NCBI GenBank assembly: GCA_963934015.1
Contig: CAWVWT010000005.1
Span: forward strand, 25,976 to 89,975
Origin: MGIIb-P sp963934015
Lineage (GTDB): Archaea; Thermoplasmatota; Poseidoniia; Poseidoniales; Thalassarchaeaceae
DNA: 64,000 nucleotides
Reading direction: 5' to 3'
Below the pieces are notes generated by a model that did not search any database, was not told where the DNA came from, and saw only the letters and a program-made list of their open reading frames with translations. This document shows, one piece after another, positions 45,003-53,222 of this stretch (the stretch's first letter is position 1; each line of letters opens with the position of its first letter). The position numbers were made by a program, and so were the translations under genes.

Positions 45003-45782
45003 TCAATCAAATATGGGTTCCCGCTTCTCAAGGAAAGCGGCTACACCTTCGGCGAATTCTTCGGTTTGACTTGCAGCAATAATCAACGCCTGCTCGAACT
45101 CCAATTGAGTTTGGAAAAAGGTGGAGGTTGAGGCATCGAGGAGTTGTTTGGTTCCACTTCGGCTCATCTTTGACCATCGCCCCCAATCAGATGCCAATTG
45201 TACCGCACAATCAATCAAATCATCAGGTCCTACGACTTCGTCAACAACTCCCTTTTCGAGAGCATCTTCACCACTCCAGGTTTCATCATTAAAGAAAAAA
45301 CGTCGGGCGGTTTGATTGCCGACAAGGCGTGGGAGGAGCCAGGTTGAACCCCCATCCGGAGACAAACCCAATTTGAAAAATGCCGCCGCCAATTTGGCTT
45401 CTGGCGTGGCGATTCGTGCATCACAAGCCAATGCTAGCCCGAGACCACCGCCTGCCGCCGCCCCGTTGATGGCAGCCACTAGAATGGTTGGATCCGTACG
45501 CATCCGCACCTGTAGGGGGTGTAATATGCTGGTCAGATCGTCGACGAGTGGACCAATACGCCCATCATCAATACTGCGCTGAAATTCCTCAATATCAGCA
45601 CCTGCGCAGAAAAAACGGCCAGTTCCCGTCAAGACGATACCGCGAATGTTTGTGTCATCCATCAAATCATTAAGCGTCGCAGAAATTTCACTCATTGAAT
45701 CACTGTCGAAAGCATTGCGTGCTGCTTCTGCGGATAGCGTGACGACCGCCACTGAGTCACGGTACTCGACATCTAGGACCAT
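45003..45782 (-). CDS. Enoyl-CoA hydratase/isomerase (PaaG-like crotonase)
   Basis: 259 residues with RNAFDSDSM near the N-terminus, the oxyanion-hole motif FFCAGADIEEF, NGAAAGGGLGLALACD, and KLGLSPDGGSTWLLPRLVG, which is the PaaG/isomerase-type variant (Asp for the catalytic Glu in SPDGGST). PaaG isomerises the ring-epoxide of phenylacetyl-CoA to the oxepin, or shifts double bonds in unsaturated acyl-CoA. Placed divergently from the aldehyde dehydrogenase gene. Either role fits the cluster; the SPDGG motif favours isomerase rather than hydratase. Confidence 0.88.
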   Translation of the reverse strand: MVLDVEYRDSVAVVTLSAEAARNAFDSDSMSEISATLNDLMDDTNIRGIVLTGTGRFFCAGADIEEFQRSIDDGRIGPLVDDLTSILHPLQVRMRTDPTILVAAINGAAAGGGLGLALACDARIATPEAKLAAAFFKLGLSPDGGSTWLLPRLVGNQTARRFFFNDETWSGEDALEKGVVDEVVGPDDLIDCAVQLASDWGRWSKMSRSGTKQLLDASTSTFFQTQLEFEQALIIAASQTEEFAEGVAAFLEKREPIFD

Positions 45783-45835
45783 GATAGGCGGTCGGGGTCC
45801 TCAGTATTGAATTGCATGAAGGTGATAAGTTACGA

Positions 45836-47278
45836 ATGAATCGGCCATACATGATGCGACGCGACTCCTTGTACATCAACGGTGAATGGGTTCAACCCAC
45901 AGGCGAGGGTGTTATCGAAGTTGTCAACCCTGCAACCGAGAAAATCATCGGTTCAGTACCGGTCGGTAGCCAAGCAGATGTCGATGCTGCTGTAACTGCG
46001 GCACGTGCAGCGTTTCCGACTTGGCGAGCCACCTCATGTGATGAGAGAATTGCGGTGCTGAATCAGTTATCTGCCGCAATCAAAGAGAGGACGGAGGAAC
46101 TGGCACAGATTATTACCGCAGAGGTTGGCACCCCAATTGGATACAGTCGTATGGCAATGGTTGGTACACCGCGTGTCGTCGCCCGTTCTTATGCGAAGAT
46201 GTTAGAAACATTTGAATGGGAAAAAGAGGTTCGAAACTCACTCATCATCAAAGAACCAATTGGAGTTTGCGCATTCATTACACCATGGAATTTTCCACTA
46301 CACCAAATCATTGGCAAGGTTGCACCAGCATTGGCTGCTGGTTGTACAATGGTTCTCAAACCGAGTAAAGAAGCGCCTCTCAACGCATTCTTGTTGGCGG
46401 ATATCATCGATGAAATGGATTTGCCTGATGGAGTTTTCAATCTTGTCAGCGGCCATGGTTCAGATGTTGGGGAATATATGTCCAGCCACCACGATGTCGA
46501 CATGGTCTCATTCACAGGTTCAACTGGTGCAGGAGTTCGCGTCAGTCAAGCGGCTGCACCTACAGTCAAACGAGTTACATTAGAATTGGGCGGGAAAAGT
46601 GCAAACGTTGCACTAGATGATGCAGACCCGCAATTGGTTGGAAAAATGGCCATTGGTGCATGTTACCAGAATTCTGGACAAACGTGCTCTGCTCTAACCC
46701 GCCTCATTATTCCTGAATCAATGAACAATGAAGTCTGCGAGGTCATAGTAAAACGAATTGCTCGCTATACCGCTGGTGATCCCCTCGATGACAATACGAG
46801 ATGTGGACCCATGGTTAGTGCACGCCAGCAAACCAGTGTTTCAGGATTTATTCAAGCTGGGATTGATGAGGGAGCCAAATTGATTTCAGGTGGGATGGGA
46901 ATGCCTGACGGATTGGAGGCTGGATTCTTTGTAAGGCCTACAGTATTTGCAAATGTGACCCCGGACATGACCATTTGGCAAGAAGAAATTTTTGGACCAG
47001 TACTTGTGATTACAACCTATGAGTCTGAAGACGAAGCTCTCGCTCTGGCCAACGATTCCATTTATGGCCTATCTGGTGGTGTTTGGTCTGCAGATGAAGA
47101 ACGAGCGATGACCTTTGCTAAAGGCATGCAAACCGGCCAAGTGAGTATCAATGGAGGGCCGTTCAACATCAGCGCACCCTTTGGCGGGTACAAGATGTCA
47201 GGCAATGGTCGTGAATTGGGACTTCATGGCCTTGAGGAGTTTCTAGAAATCAAATCCATTCAGCGTCCAGTGGAATAA
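45836..47278 (+). CDS. NAD(P)-dependent aldehyde dehydrogenase
   Basis: About 480 residues with TPWNFPLHQIIGKVAPALAA, GCTMVLKPSKEAP, FTGSTGAGVRV, LELGGKSANVA (catalytic Glu), NSGQTCSALTR (nucleophilic Cys) and EEIFGPVLVI. It oxidises an aldehyde or semialdehyde to acid or CoA ester; the absence of a CoA-acylating signature favours free acid. In the box pathway a semialdehyde dehydrogenase (BoxD) acts after ring cleavage, and this gene is in position for that, though general aldehyde detoxification is equally possible. ATG 45836 has GGTGAT upstream; an earlier TTG at 45812 is less likely. Confidence 0.9.
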   Translation: MNRPYMMRRDSLYINGEWVQPTGEGVIEVVNPATEKIIGSVPVGSQADVDAAVTAARAAFPTWRATSCDERIAVLNQLSAAIKERTEELAQIITAEVGTPIGYSRMAMVGTPRVVARSYAKMLETFEWEKEVRNSLIIKEPIGVCAFITPWNFPLHQIIGKVAPALAAGCTMVLKPSKEAPLNAFLLADIIDEMDLPDGVFNLVSGHGSDVGEYMSSHHDVDMVSFTGSTGAGVRVSQAAAPTVKRVTLELGGKSANVALDDADPQLVGKMAIGACYQNSGQTCSALTRLIIPESMNNEVCEVIVKRIARYTAGDPLDDNTRCGPMVSARQQTSVSGFIQAGIDEGAKLISGGMGMPDGLEAGFFVRPTVFANVTPDMTIWQEEIFGPVLVITTYESEDEALALANDSIYGLSGGVWSADEERAMTFAKGMQTGQVSINGGPFNISAPFGGYKMSGNGRELGLHGLEEFLEIKSIQRPVE

Positions 47279-47320
47279 TCCGTCGCCACGGTGAATAACC
47301 CCCTCTAAGGAGGAATGAAT

Positions 47321-47944
47321 ATGGCCGAGGGTGATAGCGTACCTCGACTCGTGCTGATTTCGGGTGCGACCGGGGCTGGAAAGACAACCTTAGCCAAGTT
47401 GGTGGCTCACGAAATGGGTATGGCAAGAATCGCTTCATCTGATACTATTCGAGAGGTCATGCGGGCAACTGCAGGTTCCCCGGATCCTGCCTTGAATCGT
47501 TCATCCTATGGGCGCGGGGATGTTGGTGACCCCGCAACTGATTGGGAAGACGCTGCAAAAGCAGTTCAGCCCGGAATTGAAGCGGTTGTTGAACGAGCCC
47601 GTCGCCAAGGTGTGGACTTGGTGATTGAAGGTGTCCACCTGATTCCATCCCGCCGCCTAATCGGAGCTTGGGAATCAGCAGGTGGCGCGGCGGTCGGCAT
47701 TGTTGTCAAAATTGAAGATGAAGAGGTACATAGACAACGAATCGAAGAACGCGAGGCAAATACCTGGAGAGGTGCTGAACGCTACATAATTGGTTTTGAG
47801 CGAATACGTGCGATTCAACGTGCAATTGAGGAGCGGGGATCAGGGGCTGAATGGAAAGTGATCGATACACGATTGCACCAAGATGGCTTGGGCATGGTTC
47901 GTCAATGGTTGAATGAAGCCTGGTATGCTGCGGATCGACGCTGA
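47321..47944 (+). CDS. P-loop kinase, 2-phosphoglycerate kinase-like
   Basis: 207 residues. Walker A GATGAGKTTLA, the SSDTIREVMR motif and IEGVHLIPSRR resemble archaeal 2-phosphoglycerate kinase, which makes cyclic 2,3-diphosphoglycerate precursor in some methanogens. AAGGAGG at 47307-47313 with seven-base spacing decides for ATG 47321 over ATG 47315. The usual Mg-binding and lid segments (RIEEREANTWRGAERY) are present. It could phosphorylate 2-phosphoglycerate or a different small molecule. Confidence 0.78.
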   Translation: MAEGDSVPRLVLISGATGAGKTTLAKLVAHEMGMARIASSDTIREVMRATAGSPDPALNRSSYGRGDVGDPATDWEDAAKAVQPGIEAVVERARRQGVDLVIEGVHLIPSRRLIGAWESAGGAAVGIVVKIEDEEVHRQRIEEREANTWRGAERYIIGFERIRAIQRAIEERGSGAEWKVIDTRLHQDGLGMVRQWLNEAWYAADRR

Positions 47945-47964
47945 CTAGGAAGGTACCCTCTCGT

Positions 47965-48399
47965 TCACGAAAAGTCAATGATTGCTTCCAGTGAAACCTG
48001 TAATCGAGCATGACTGTCAGCAATGCCGGCACTTGCTGTAATGACCCGAATAGATCCATTCTCTGTGACTGTAATGTTCGAGAGAATAATTTCAACACCT
48101 CTTGCTTCACCATGTCGCATCAGGTCATCAGCAACCGATTGTGCAGCAGCTTCGGCCGAAGTTGTCTCGTTAGACCCAGCCGCATAGAGGGCTGCTGTTC
48201 GGTTCTCCAACAATGGCTGCCACACCGACAGCGTTTCATCGCCTGCGTCCAATACTGCATCCTTTTGTGCATCGTAGGGTTCCCCTAAACTTGCTGTTTT
48301 GACAGTGTTAAGGGACATGGTGAGGAGTGCGAACATGAGAATGAGACCAGTCATCAAGAGCATTTGTCCAGTTTCATCTTTGACAAGATTTCTACGCAT
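47965..48399 (-). CDS. Pilin-like protein (minor pilin, TadE-like)
   Basis: About 144 residues: short basic N-terminus (RRNLVKDETGQM) then a hydrophobic helix LLMTGLILMFALLTMSLN, with a polar extracellular remainder. Charged-head plus N-terminal helix is the architecture of archaeal type IV pilins and TadE/TadF-like pseudopilins; the exact prepilin peptidase cleavage site is not certain. GGAGGTGG upstream and overlapping ATG/TGA with the next gene upstream fix the start at 48399. Last gene of the five-gene pilus operon. Confidence 0.75.
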   Translation of the reverse strand: MRRNLVKDETGQMLLMTGLILMFALLTMSLNTVKTASLGEPYDAQKDAVLDAGDETLSVWQPLLENRTAALYAAGSNETTSAEAAAQSVADDLMRHGEARGVEIILSNITVTENGSIRVITASAGIADSHARLQVSLEAIIDFS

Positions 48400-48860
48400 C
48401 ACGCACCACCTCCTGTATGCCAGACCTGAAGGCTAACCGTCCATACATGACCACCTTCGTCCACCAAATGGTGGATGGTCAATGAACGCCCTTCGGGTTG
48501 AGATATTGCTCCATGTGGTTCCAATGGGCCTGCATCCACAGCCAACCAACAATTACCACGAATCGAAGCTGACAAAGAGTTCAACATGGCCTGGCAGGTC
48601 GTGTCCTCATCTGCTGCGGAGAGCATCTCGGTCAGAAGCGATGAATGGTTTGCACCATCTAATGCTGAGGCGCCAGCAAGGCTATCATAGGCATCTTCAG
48701 CAGCCAAATCCAAAATGCCATCACTGGCTGGAGAGGTTGGGTCGGGAACCTTCAGTTGGAGAATGAAAGTTGCAGTCATGAAAAACAGCCAGAATAGTGT
48801 AATCATCTCAAGAATATGGACTTGAGCTGATTCGTCAGCGCTTTCGCGTCGGGGGGCCAT
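48399..48860 (-). CDS. Pilin-like protein (membrane-anchored)
   Basis: 153 residues with a polar N-terminus MAPRRESADESAQVH followed by a hydrophobic helix ILEMITLFWLFFMTATFILQ, then an exterior domain with three Cys. Layout as for type IV pilin or pseudopilin. The stop overlaps the start of the following pilin-like gene. Three bases separate it from the FlaJ/TadC-like gene. Placed with the pilus assembly genes, so likely a structural or minor pilin. Confidence 0.72.
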   Translation of the reverse strand: MAPRRESADESAQVHILEMITLFWLFFMTATFILQLKVPDPTSPASDGILDLAAEDAYDSLAGASALDGANHSSLLTEMLSAADEDTTCQAMLNSLSASIRGNCWLAVDAGPLEPHGAISQPEGRSLTIHHLVDEGGHVWTVSLQVWHTGGGA

Positions 48861-48863
48861 TCG

Positions 48864-50423
48864 TCAACCTCCTATGATTGGAATGAAGCCGATATCTGGA
48901 CTCATGCCAACCCCTTGTGGCACTCCAATTAGGGTGGGATTGAACGCAGCCAAATTGAACAGAATCAAGCAGATAATCATCATCATACCTGCGTGCTTCA
49001 TTCCGGTGGCAAGGCGACCTGTGGCCATGATTCCGGCCATTGCCCCGTTACCCATGGCTTGCGCGGTAACGCCGTAAAAGAATACTACTAGGAAGAATAG
49101 AGGGTCGACTGCGTTAATTTGCATGTTTCCAATTGTTTCACTTTCACCACCACTATTACTACTCGCAATCGCAGGAATAAACACATTTGAAAGGACAATA
49201 ATTACACCAATAAACACAACGAAAGATACCCAAATAACGGCGATGTAAGAGCCGATGGCACGGGATCGTTCGCCCTTCAGGAATTGAATTTCCCGACTGT
49301 CATTGGCTGCAGTCACAAGGATATCTGAAATTTTACCACCTGCTTTGTTGGCTTCGGTCACCAGACTCACAGCACGTTGTACCAATGGCGTGCCTACACG
49401 ATCTGCAAACATCTTCAGAACGTCTCCAAAAGCGATACCCCACGATAATTGATCAGACATTTTCTTAATTTCTGAATTCAGTGCCCCATATTCTGAATTA
49501 GCCAGTGTTCTCACCGCAAGCGTCATCGAAAGACCACCTTTCCAGTACTCTGCCAAATCTCGCAAGAAGTCTGGGAATTTATCCTCAACCGCATCAATCT
49601 TCCTCATTTGGCGGTCGGAATAAATGGCTGCCGGATAGACCATGACGAGGAATCCTAAACCAAAGAAATTGACAAACATGGTCGGTCTGATACTCAGTGG
49701 TCCAAGATTTACTTCAGGGCCCAACCAAAGCGACTTGTTGTTCATATTTCCAGGGATACCGTCAATTGAATCGACTGTTACTGTGAAATCAAACGTATTT
49801 AGCCGAACTGAATCATCACCGCCATCGAAATAAAGCCATAATTGATATTCGCCATCCGGTTCAGCATGGGGAACTGTTTCCGAGCAAGTTCCATCATTGG
49901 CGGTACAAGCGACTGGTCCCAAAATAGTGGTTTTAGTATCTTCACCAGGAGCGTAGTGGTAAACTGCAAATGAAAACTGATAGTTTTCGTAAGCGGATGC
50001 TTCAGCAGTCACTGTCATCGGTTGCTTTGGATGCGGCATTTGTTGACCATTGTCGATGAGTTGGTTGGGACTCATGCCGGGGACATGGAATATTTTGGCT
50101 TGCCCTGGGGTCTGTACACGCAACCAAGAGTCCGACCAAATTTCTGCGCTTGGACTTTCTTCAGTCAACCAGCAAGTCTGATTGTCAAAATAGCTCGGCC
50201 CGGCTGGATCCATGGCATCAAATGAATCGGGACAGGCCATGTTAAGGAAAGCTGGGTTGCCATTGGCCTGGGGTAAAATCAGTCCTGAATTTGTAATCCA
50301 GAAACCGAAGCAACAAATCCCAAGGAGCATTCCAACCGTCAAGATTGCAATGAAATTGGTTTGGGTACTATCATCTTTTGGAAGTTCAAGGTCTACGCGA
50401 ATTTTGTCTTTCTTTCGTGCCAT
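48864..50423 (-). CDS. Archaeal FlaJ/TadC-type pilus assembly membrane protein (1)
   Basis: 519 residues. A basic N-terminus and transmembrane helix, an extracellular domain (about 50-235, with Cys residues, seemingly lineage-specific), then a type II secretion F (T2SSF) domain: DLAEYWKGGLSMTLAVRTLANSEYG, ADRVGTPLVQRAV, EANKAGGKISDIL, with two C-terminal transmembrane pairs. Together with the second FlaJ-like gene it would form the inner-membrane platform of the pilus. The N-terminal extracellular insert is unusual for FlaJ. Operon neighbours within 4-12 bp. Confidence 0.87.
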   Translation of the reverse strand: MARKKDKIRVDLELPKDDSTQTNFIAILTVGMLLGICCFGFWITNSGLILPQANGNPAFLNMACPDSFDAMDPAGPSYFDNQTCWLTEESPSAEIWSDSWLRVQTPGQAKIFHVPGMSPNQLIDNGQQMPHPKQPMTVTAEASAYENYQFSFAVYHYAPGEDTKTTILGPVACTANDGTCSETVPHAEPDGEYQLWLYFDGGDDSVRLNTFDFTVTVDSIDGIPGNMNNKSLWLGPEVNLGPLSIRPTMFVNFFGLGFLVMVYPAAIYSDRQMRKIDAVEDKFPDFLRDLAEYWKGGLSMTLAVRTLANSEYGALNSEIKKMSDQLSWGIAFGDVLKMFADRVGTPLVQRAVSLVTEANKAGGKISDILVTAANDSREIQFLKGERSRAIGSYIAVIWVSFVVFIGVIIVLSNVFIPAIASSNSGGESETIGNMQINAVDPLFFLVVFFYGVTAQAMGNGAMAGIMATGRLATGMKHAGMMMIICLILFNLAAFNPTLIGVPQGVGMSPDIGFIPIIGG

Positions 50424-50435
50424 CTTTCCACCTCC

Positions 50436-51521
50436 TTACATTTTCTGTTCTTCGCTCATCATCCAAACCAAACCTGAATAGGCGATATGAATCATTGGTA
50501 GAAGACCCATCACAATACCATATACCATACCTTCACTGATTTGGCTACCCGCACCAGATACCCAGAACATAATGACGAGCATGACAATCAGGAACAGAGG
50601 CATTGCAACGGCCACAACAACGTAAGATTCAGCCATCAGCCCAAGAGTTTCAAGGAACATCGTCAAGCGAATTCGGTTCTCTCGCATGTAATGTTCCGCA
50701 CGATTTAGGAAGTACAATTTGAGGTTGCCACCACTGGATAGGGTGCCGACCATTCCTTGGAAAAATTCTGTGGCCCAAGGTGATGCAGCACGATCAACAG
50801 CATGCTTAATCGCCGTAATCAAATCCATTCCCAGCAATGAAATATCTCGATAAATCATTGCTGAATCATAAGCAATTTCACCATAAATCTCCTCATTTGC
50901 GGCAAGAGATTTGAAAATTCTCGTCGGAGTTGCATTGGCCGCAGCCATAGCTGCGGTGTATGATGCAGCATAAGGCAGGAATTTCTCGAGACGATCTCCG
51001 CGAGCTGTTTTCTCACGCAGTGCTGTATTTCTAAAATATTTGAATGCACCAAATGGCATCAAGATGCCCATGAAGACGGCGAGCATGGCTTTAATACCAA
51101 AACTCACGATTTTGGTATCGTAAAATGGACAGCCACCATAATTGACACCTGAAGCTGAATCTGACCAATCAAGGTCCCAATTGACTGCTTCTTTGTTTTC
51201 GAATGCCCAAATAATACAGGGGTCAACACTTTCAGCAGTTTGCTGATTTTCATAAATAGCGATGCCACCTGCTCCAGGTAAGAAAATGAGAGCCAATATA
51301 CCAAAACAACCCAATGTTGTGGCAATTGTCGTCATCAGTGTTGTTGCCTTGTAGACTTCAGGCATGATACGAATGTCAGCCTGTGAGAGAGTTTTCATCA
51401 AATCCTTGTCTGCACGTGCACTCTTGCGAAACATGCCACCGAAAATCGAATTGGAGAGTTTTTGCCACTCCGTCAGGACCATTCCCTCAAACAGAGGTCC
51501 CGTATCCTTCTTCTTCGCCAT
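50436..51521 (-). CDS. Archaeal FlaJ/TadB-type pilus assembly membrane protein (2)
   Basis: 361 residues: two N-terminal transmembrane segments with an external loop between them (containing Cys residues near the segment PCIIWAFENKEAVNWDLD), then a T2SSF domain (KFLPYAASYTAAMAAANATP, SAMIYRDISLLGMDLITAI, FFQGMVGTLSSGGNLKLYFL) and C-terminal membrane helices. A second platform subunit beside the first matches Tad/bacterial TadB-TadC pairs and some archaeal pili. Lies 12 bp from the next gene; upstream is the ATPase gene. Confidence 0.87.
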   Translation of the reverse strand: MAKKKDTGPLFEGMVLTEWQKLSNSIFGGMFRKSARADKDLMKTLSQADIRIMPEVYKATTLMTTIATTLGCFGILALIFLPGAGGIAIYENQQTAESVDPCIIWAFENKEAVNWDLDWSDSASGVNYGGCPFYDTKIVSFGIKAMLAVFMGILMPFGAFKYFRNTALREKTARGDRLEKFLPYAASYTAAMAAANATPTRIFKSLAANEEIYGEIAYDSAMIYRDISLLGMDLITAIKHAVDRAASPWATEFFQGMVGTLSSGGNLKLYFLNRAEHYMRENRIRLTMFLETLGLMAESYVVVAVAMPLFLIVMLVIMFWVSGAGSQISEGMVYGIVMGLLPMIHIAYSGLVWMMSEEQKM

Positions 51522-51559
51522 GTTATGCGCCTCTCAACTACCATCCATCACGTGCAAGC

Positions 51560-53083
51560 TCAGCGCAGTCCATCCACCCGCGCAAGCACATCGTTAGGTC
51601 GAACATAGTATTCAGTAATGATTTGAGCCACTTGGTCAGACTTGCGAATATCGTTGAGTACCATCCAATCAAGGATGCGCTTTCGAGTCCGCAATTCTTG
51701 CCGCATCTTTTCTTGTGAATAGTTAATCTTCACCATAATTTTTTCAAGAACGTAGGACTTTCCAGAGAAGTCGAAATCGTCACGGGCTGGATCCCACTTG
51801 AATACCTCATTCGTAATCACTTCTTGACTGTGCGGATCGACACCAACAATCTCAACGATTTGCTTTGTGCGACGCACACGTCGGCCATTGATACGAGTTT
51901 GAATCTGAATCGTAACAGCTTCGAGTGCAGGAAGCAAAACACGCGGAATGTCAATCGGTTTGTTTTCAAGACGGTGGACAAGGCTGGGTACAGAATCTGC
52001 GTGGACCGTTGAGTATGAACAGTGACCTGTGGCCATCGCTTGGAACAGAACATAAGCTTCAGCACCACGAATCTCACCGACGATAATGTACTCAGGTCGC
52101 TCACGAAGTGCTGCCTTCAGCAATTCGAACTCACCAATTTCACCTTCACTGGATTCGCCACCGAATCCCTGACGGGTTAGACCCGGAATCCAGTTGGGTT
52201 GAGGGATATTTACCTCACGAGTAGATTCGATACTGACAATCTTCATCTGCCAAGGAATAAACAGACACATCGCGTTGAGTGTTGTTGTTTTTCCAGATGC
52301 TGTACCACCCACAAAGAGCATTGAAATTTCATTTTGGAAGGCTATCCAGAGATAAGCAACCATCAGGCTGGTCATCGTACGGAATGCCACAATGTCGCAA
52401 GGGCTGAACGGATCTTCGCGGAAGCGCCGAATACAGAATGTCGAACCACGAGTTGAGACTTCACGTCCTAATTTCATGACGATTCGAGACCCATCCATCA
52501 ATGTGGCATCCAATAGCGGCTCTGCAACAGAAATGTGTTTGCCACATCGTTGTGCAAGTTTAATCACATAAGATTCCAATTCCTGATCATTGGGCCAGGC
52601 AATTGTGGTCTCGGTCGATTCGAACTTCCGATGATATGCGAAAATAGGGATGTTGGTTCCGTCTAGACTGACGTCCTCCACGTTGGCATCATTCATCAAA
52701 ACGTCCATGCGGCCATAGCCAATGAGATCACGCTTGAGATAGTAGAAAATTTTTGAGCGTGATTTTTTATTGACCTTCAATCGGTACGATTTGACGATTT
52801 GGTCCATTGCTGCACGGAGATAGAGCTCTGGGTTGGCATCAATTTCTGCGATGTCAGCCGTCAATGCTTGAATGAAAATACTCTCAATCTCAGCACGAGT
52901 TTCTTCTTCTTTCTTAGTCAAAGGTGGTTCAATCACTTGGTAAACGATGTTTAATGTACGTAAATCACGCACGATTCGGGCAAACGCATGCGGTGGTAAA
53001 ACGGGGTATTTGTCAAGCTCTTCATACTGCTGTTGCTGGCGACGTTTCCGTTGCTGCCGACCACCTCCACCTCTCTGCGCCAT
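51560..53083 (-). CDS. FlaI/TadA-type pilus assembly ATPase
   Basis: 507 residues; hexameric secretion ATPase powering pilus assembly. Walker A FVGGTASGKTTTLNAM, Asp box IVGEIRGAEAYVLFQAMATG and His box STVHADSVPSLVHRLE are present. A long N-terminal domain with a poly-Gln/Arg start (QQRKRRQQQQYEELDK) precedes the PilB-like core, as in archaeal FlaI. GGAGGT eight bases before ATG 53083 sets the start. First gene of the pilus operon; a nested inverted repeat lies 40-90 bp upstream. The operon lacks a prepilin peptidase and other archaellum genes, so a Tad-like adhesive pilus is likelier than an archaellum. Confidence 0.94.
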   Translation of the reverse strand: MAQRGGGGRQQRKRRQQQQYEELDKYPVLPPHAFARIVRDLRTLNIVYQVIEPPLTKKEEETRAEIESIFIQALTADIAEIDANPELYLRAAMDQIVKSYRLKVNKKSRSKIFYYLKRDLIGYGRMDVLMNDANVEDVSLDGTNIPIFAYHRKFESTETTIAWPNDQELESYVIKLAQRCGKHISVAEPLLDATLMDGSRIVMKLGREVSTRGSTFCIRRFREDPFSPCDIVAFRTMTSLMVAYLWIAFQNEISMLFVGGTASGKTTTLNAMCLFIPWQMKIVSIESTREVNIPQPNWIPGLTRQGFGGESSEGEIGEFELLKAALRERPEYIIVGEIRGAEAYVLFQAMATGHCSYSTVHADSVPSLVHRLENKPIDIPRVLLPALEAVTIQIQTRINGRRVRRTKQIVEIVGVDPHSQEVITNEVFKWDPARDDFDFSGKSYVLEKIMVKINYSQEKMRQELRTRKRILDWMVLNDIRKSDQVAQIITEYYVRPNDVLARVDGLR

Positions 53084-53124
53084 TCTAGATACCTCCGGCC
53101 CTTGTTACCGGGATATGCCTCCGC

Positions 53125-53169
53125 ACACTATAAGATTCCGCAGGGAACCATAGGTTCCCTCCATAGTGT
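53125..53169 (-). promoter_or_regulatory. Nested inverted repeats upstream of the pilus operon
   Basis: Outer arms ACACTAT (53125-53131) and ATAGTGT (53163-53169) enclose a perfect inner repeat GGGAACC-ATA-GGTTCCC (53143-53159). On the minus strand a TATA-like TTATAGTG overlaps the outer arm, about 45 bp before ATG 53083. This puts the inner repeat just upstream of the expected TATA/BRE, a typical operator site; a terminator of the preceding ABC permease gene is the alternative. Confidence 0.55.
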
Positions 53170-53222
53170 ACGATAAATTGACTTCGCCGAGACGAATTTC
53201 TTATGGGCGAAAAACAGATATT

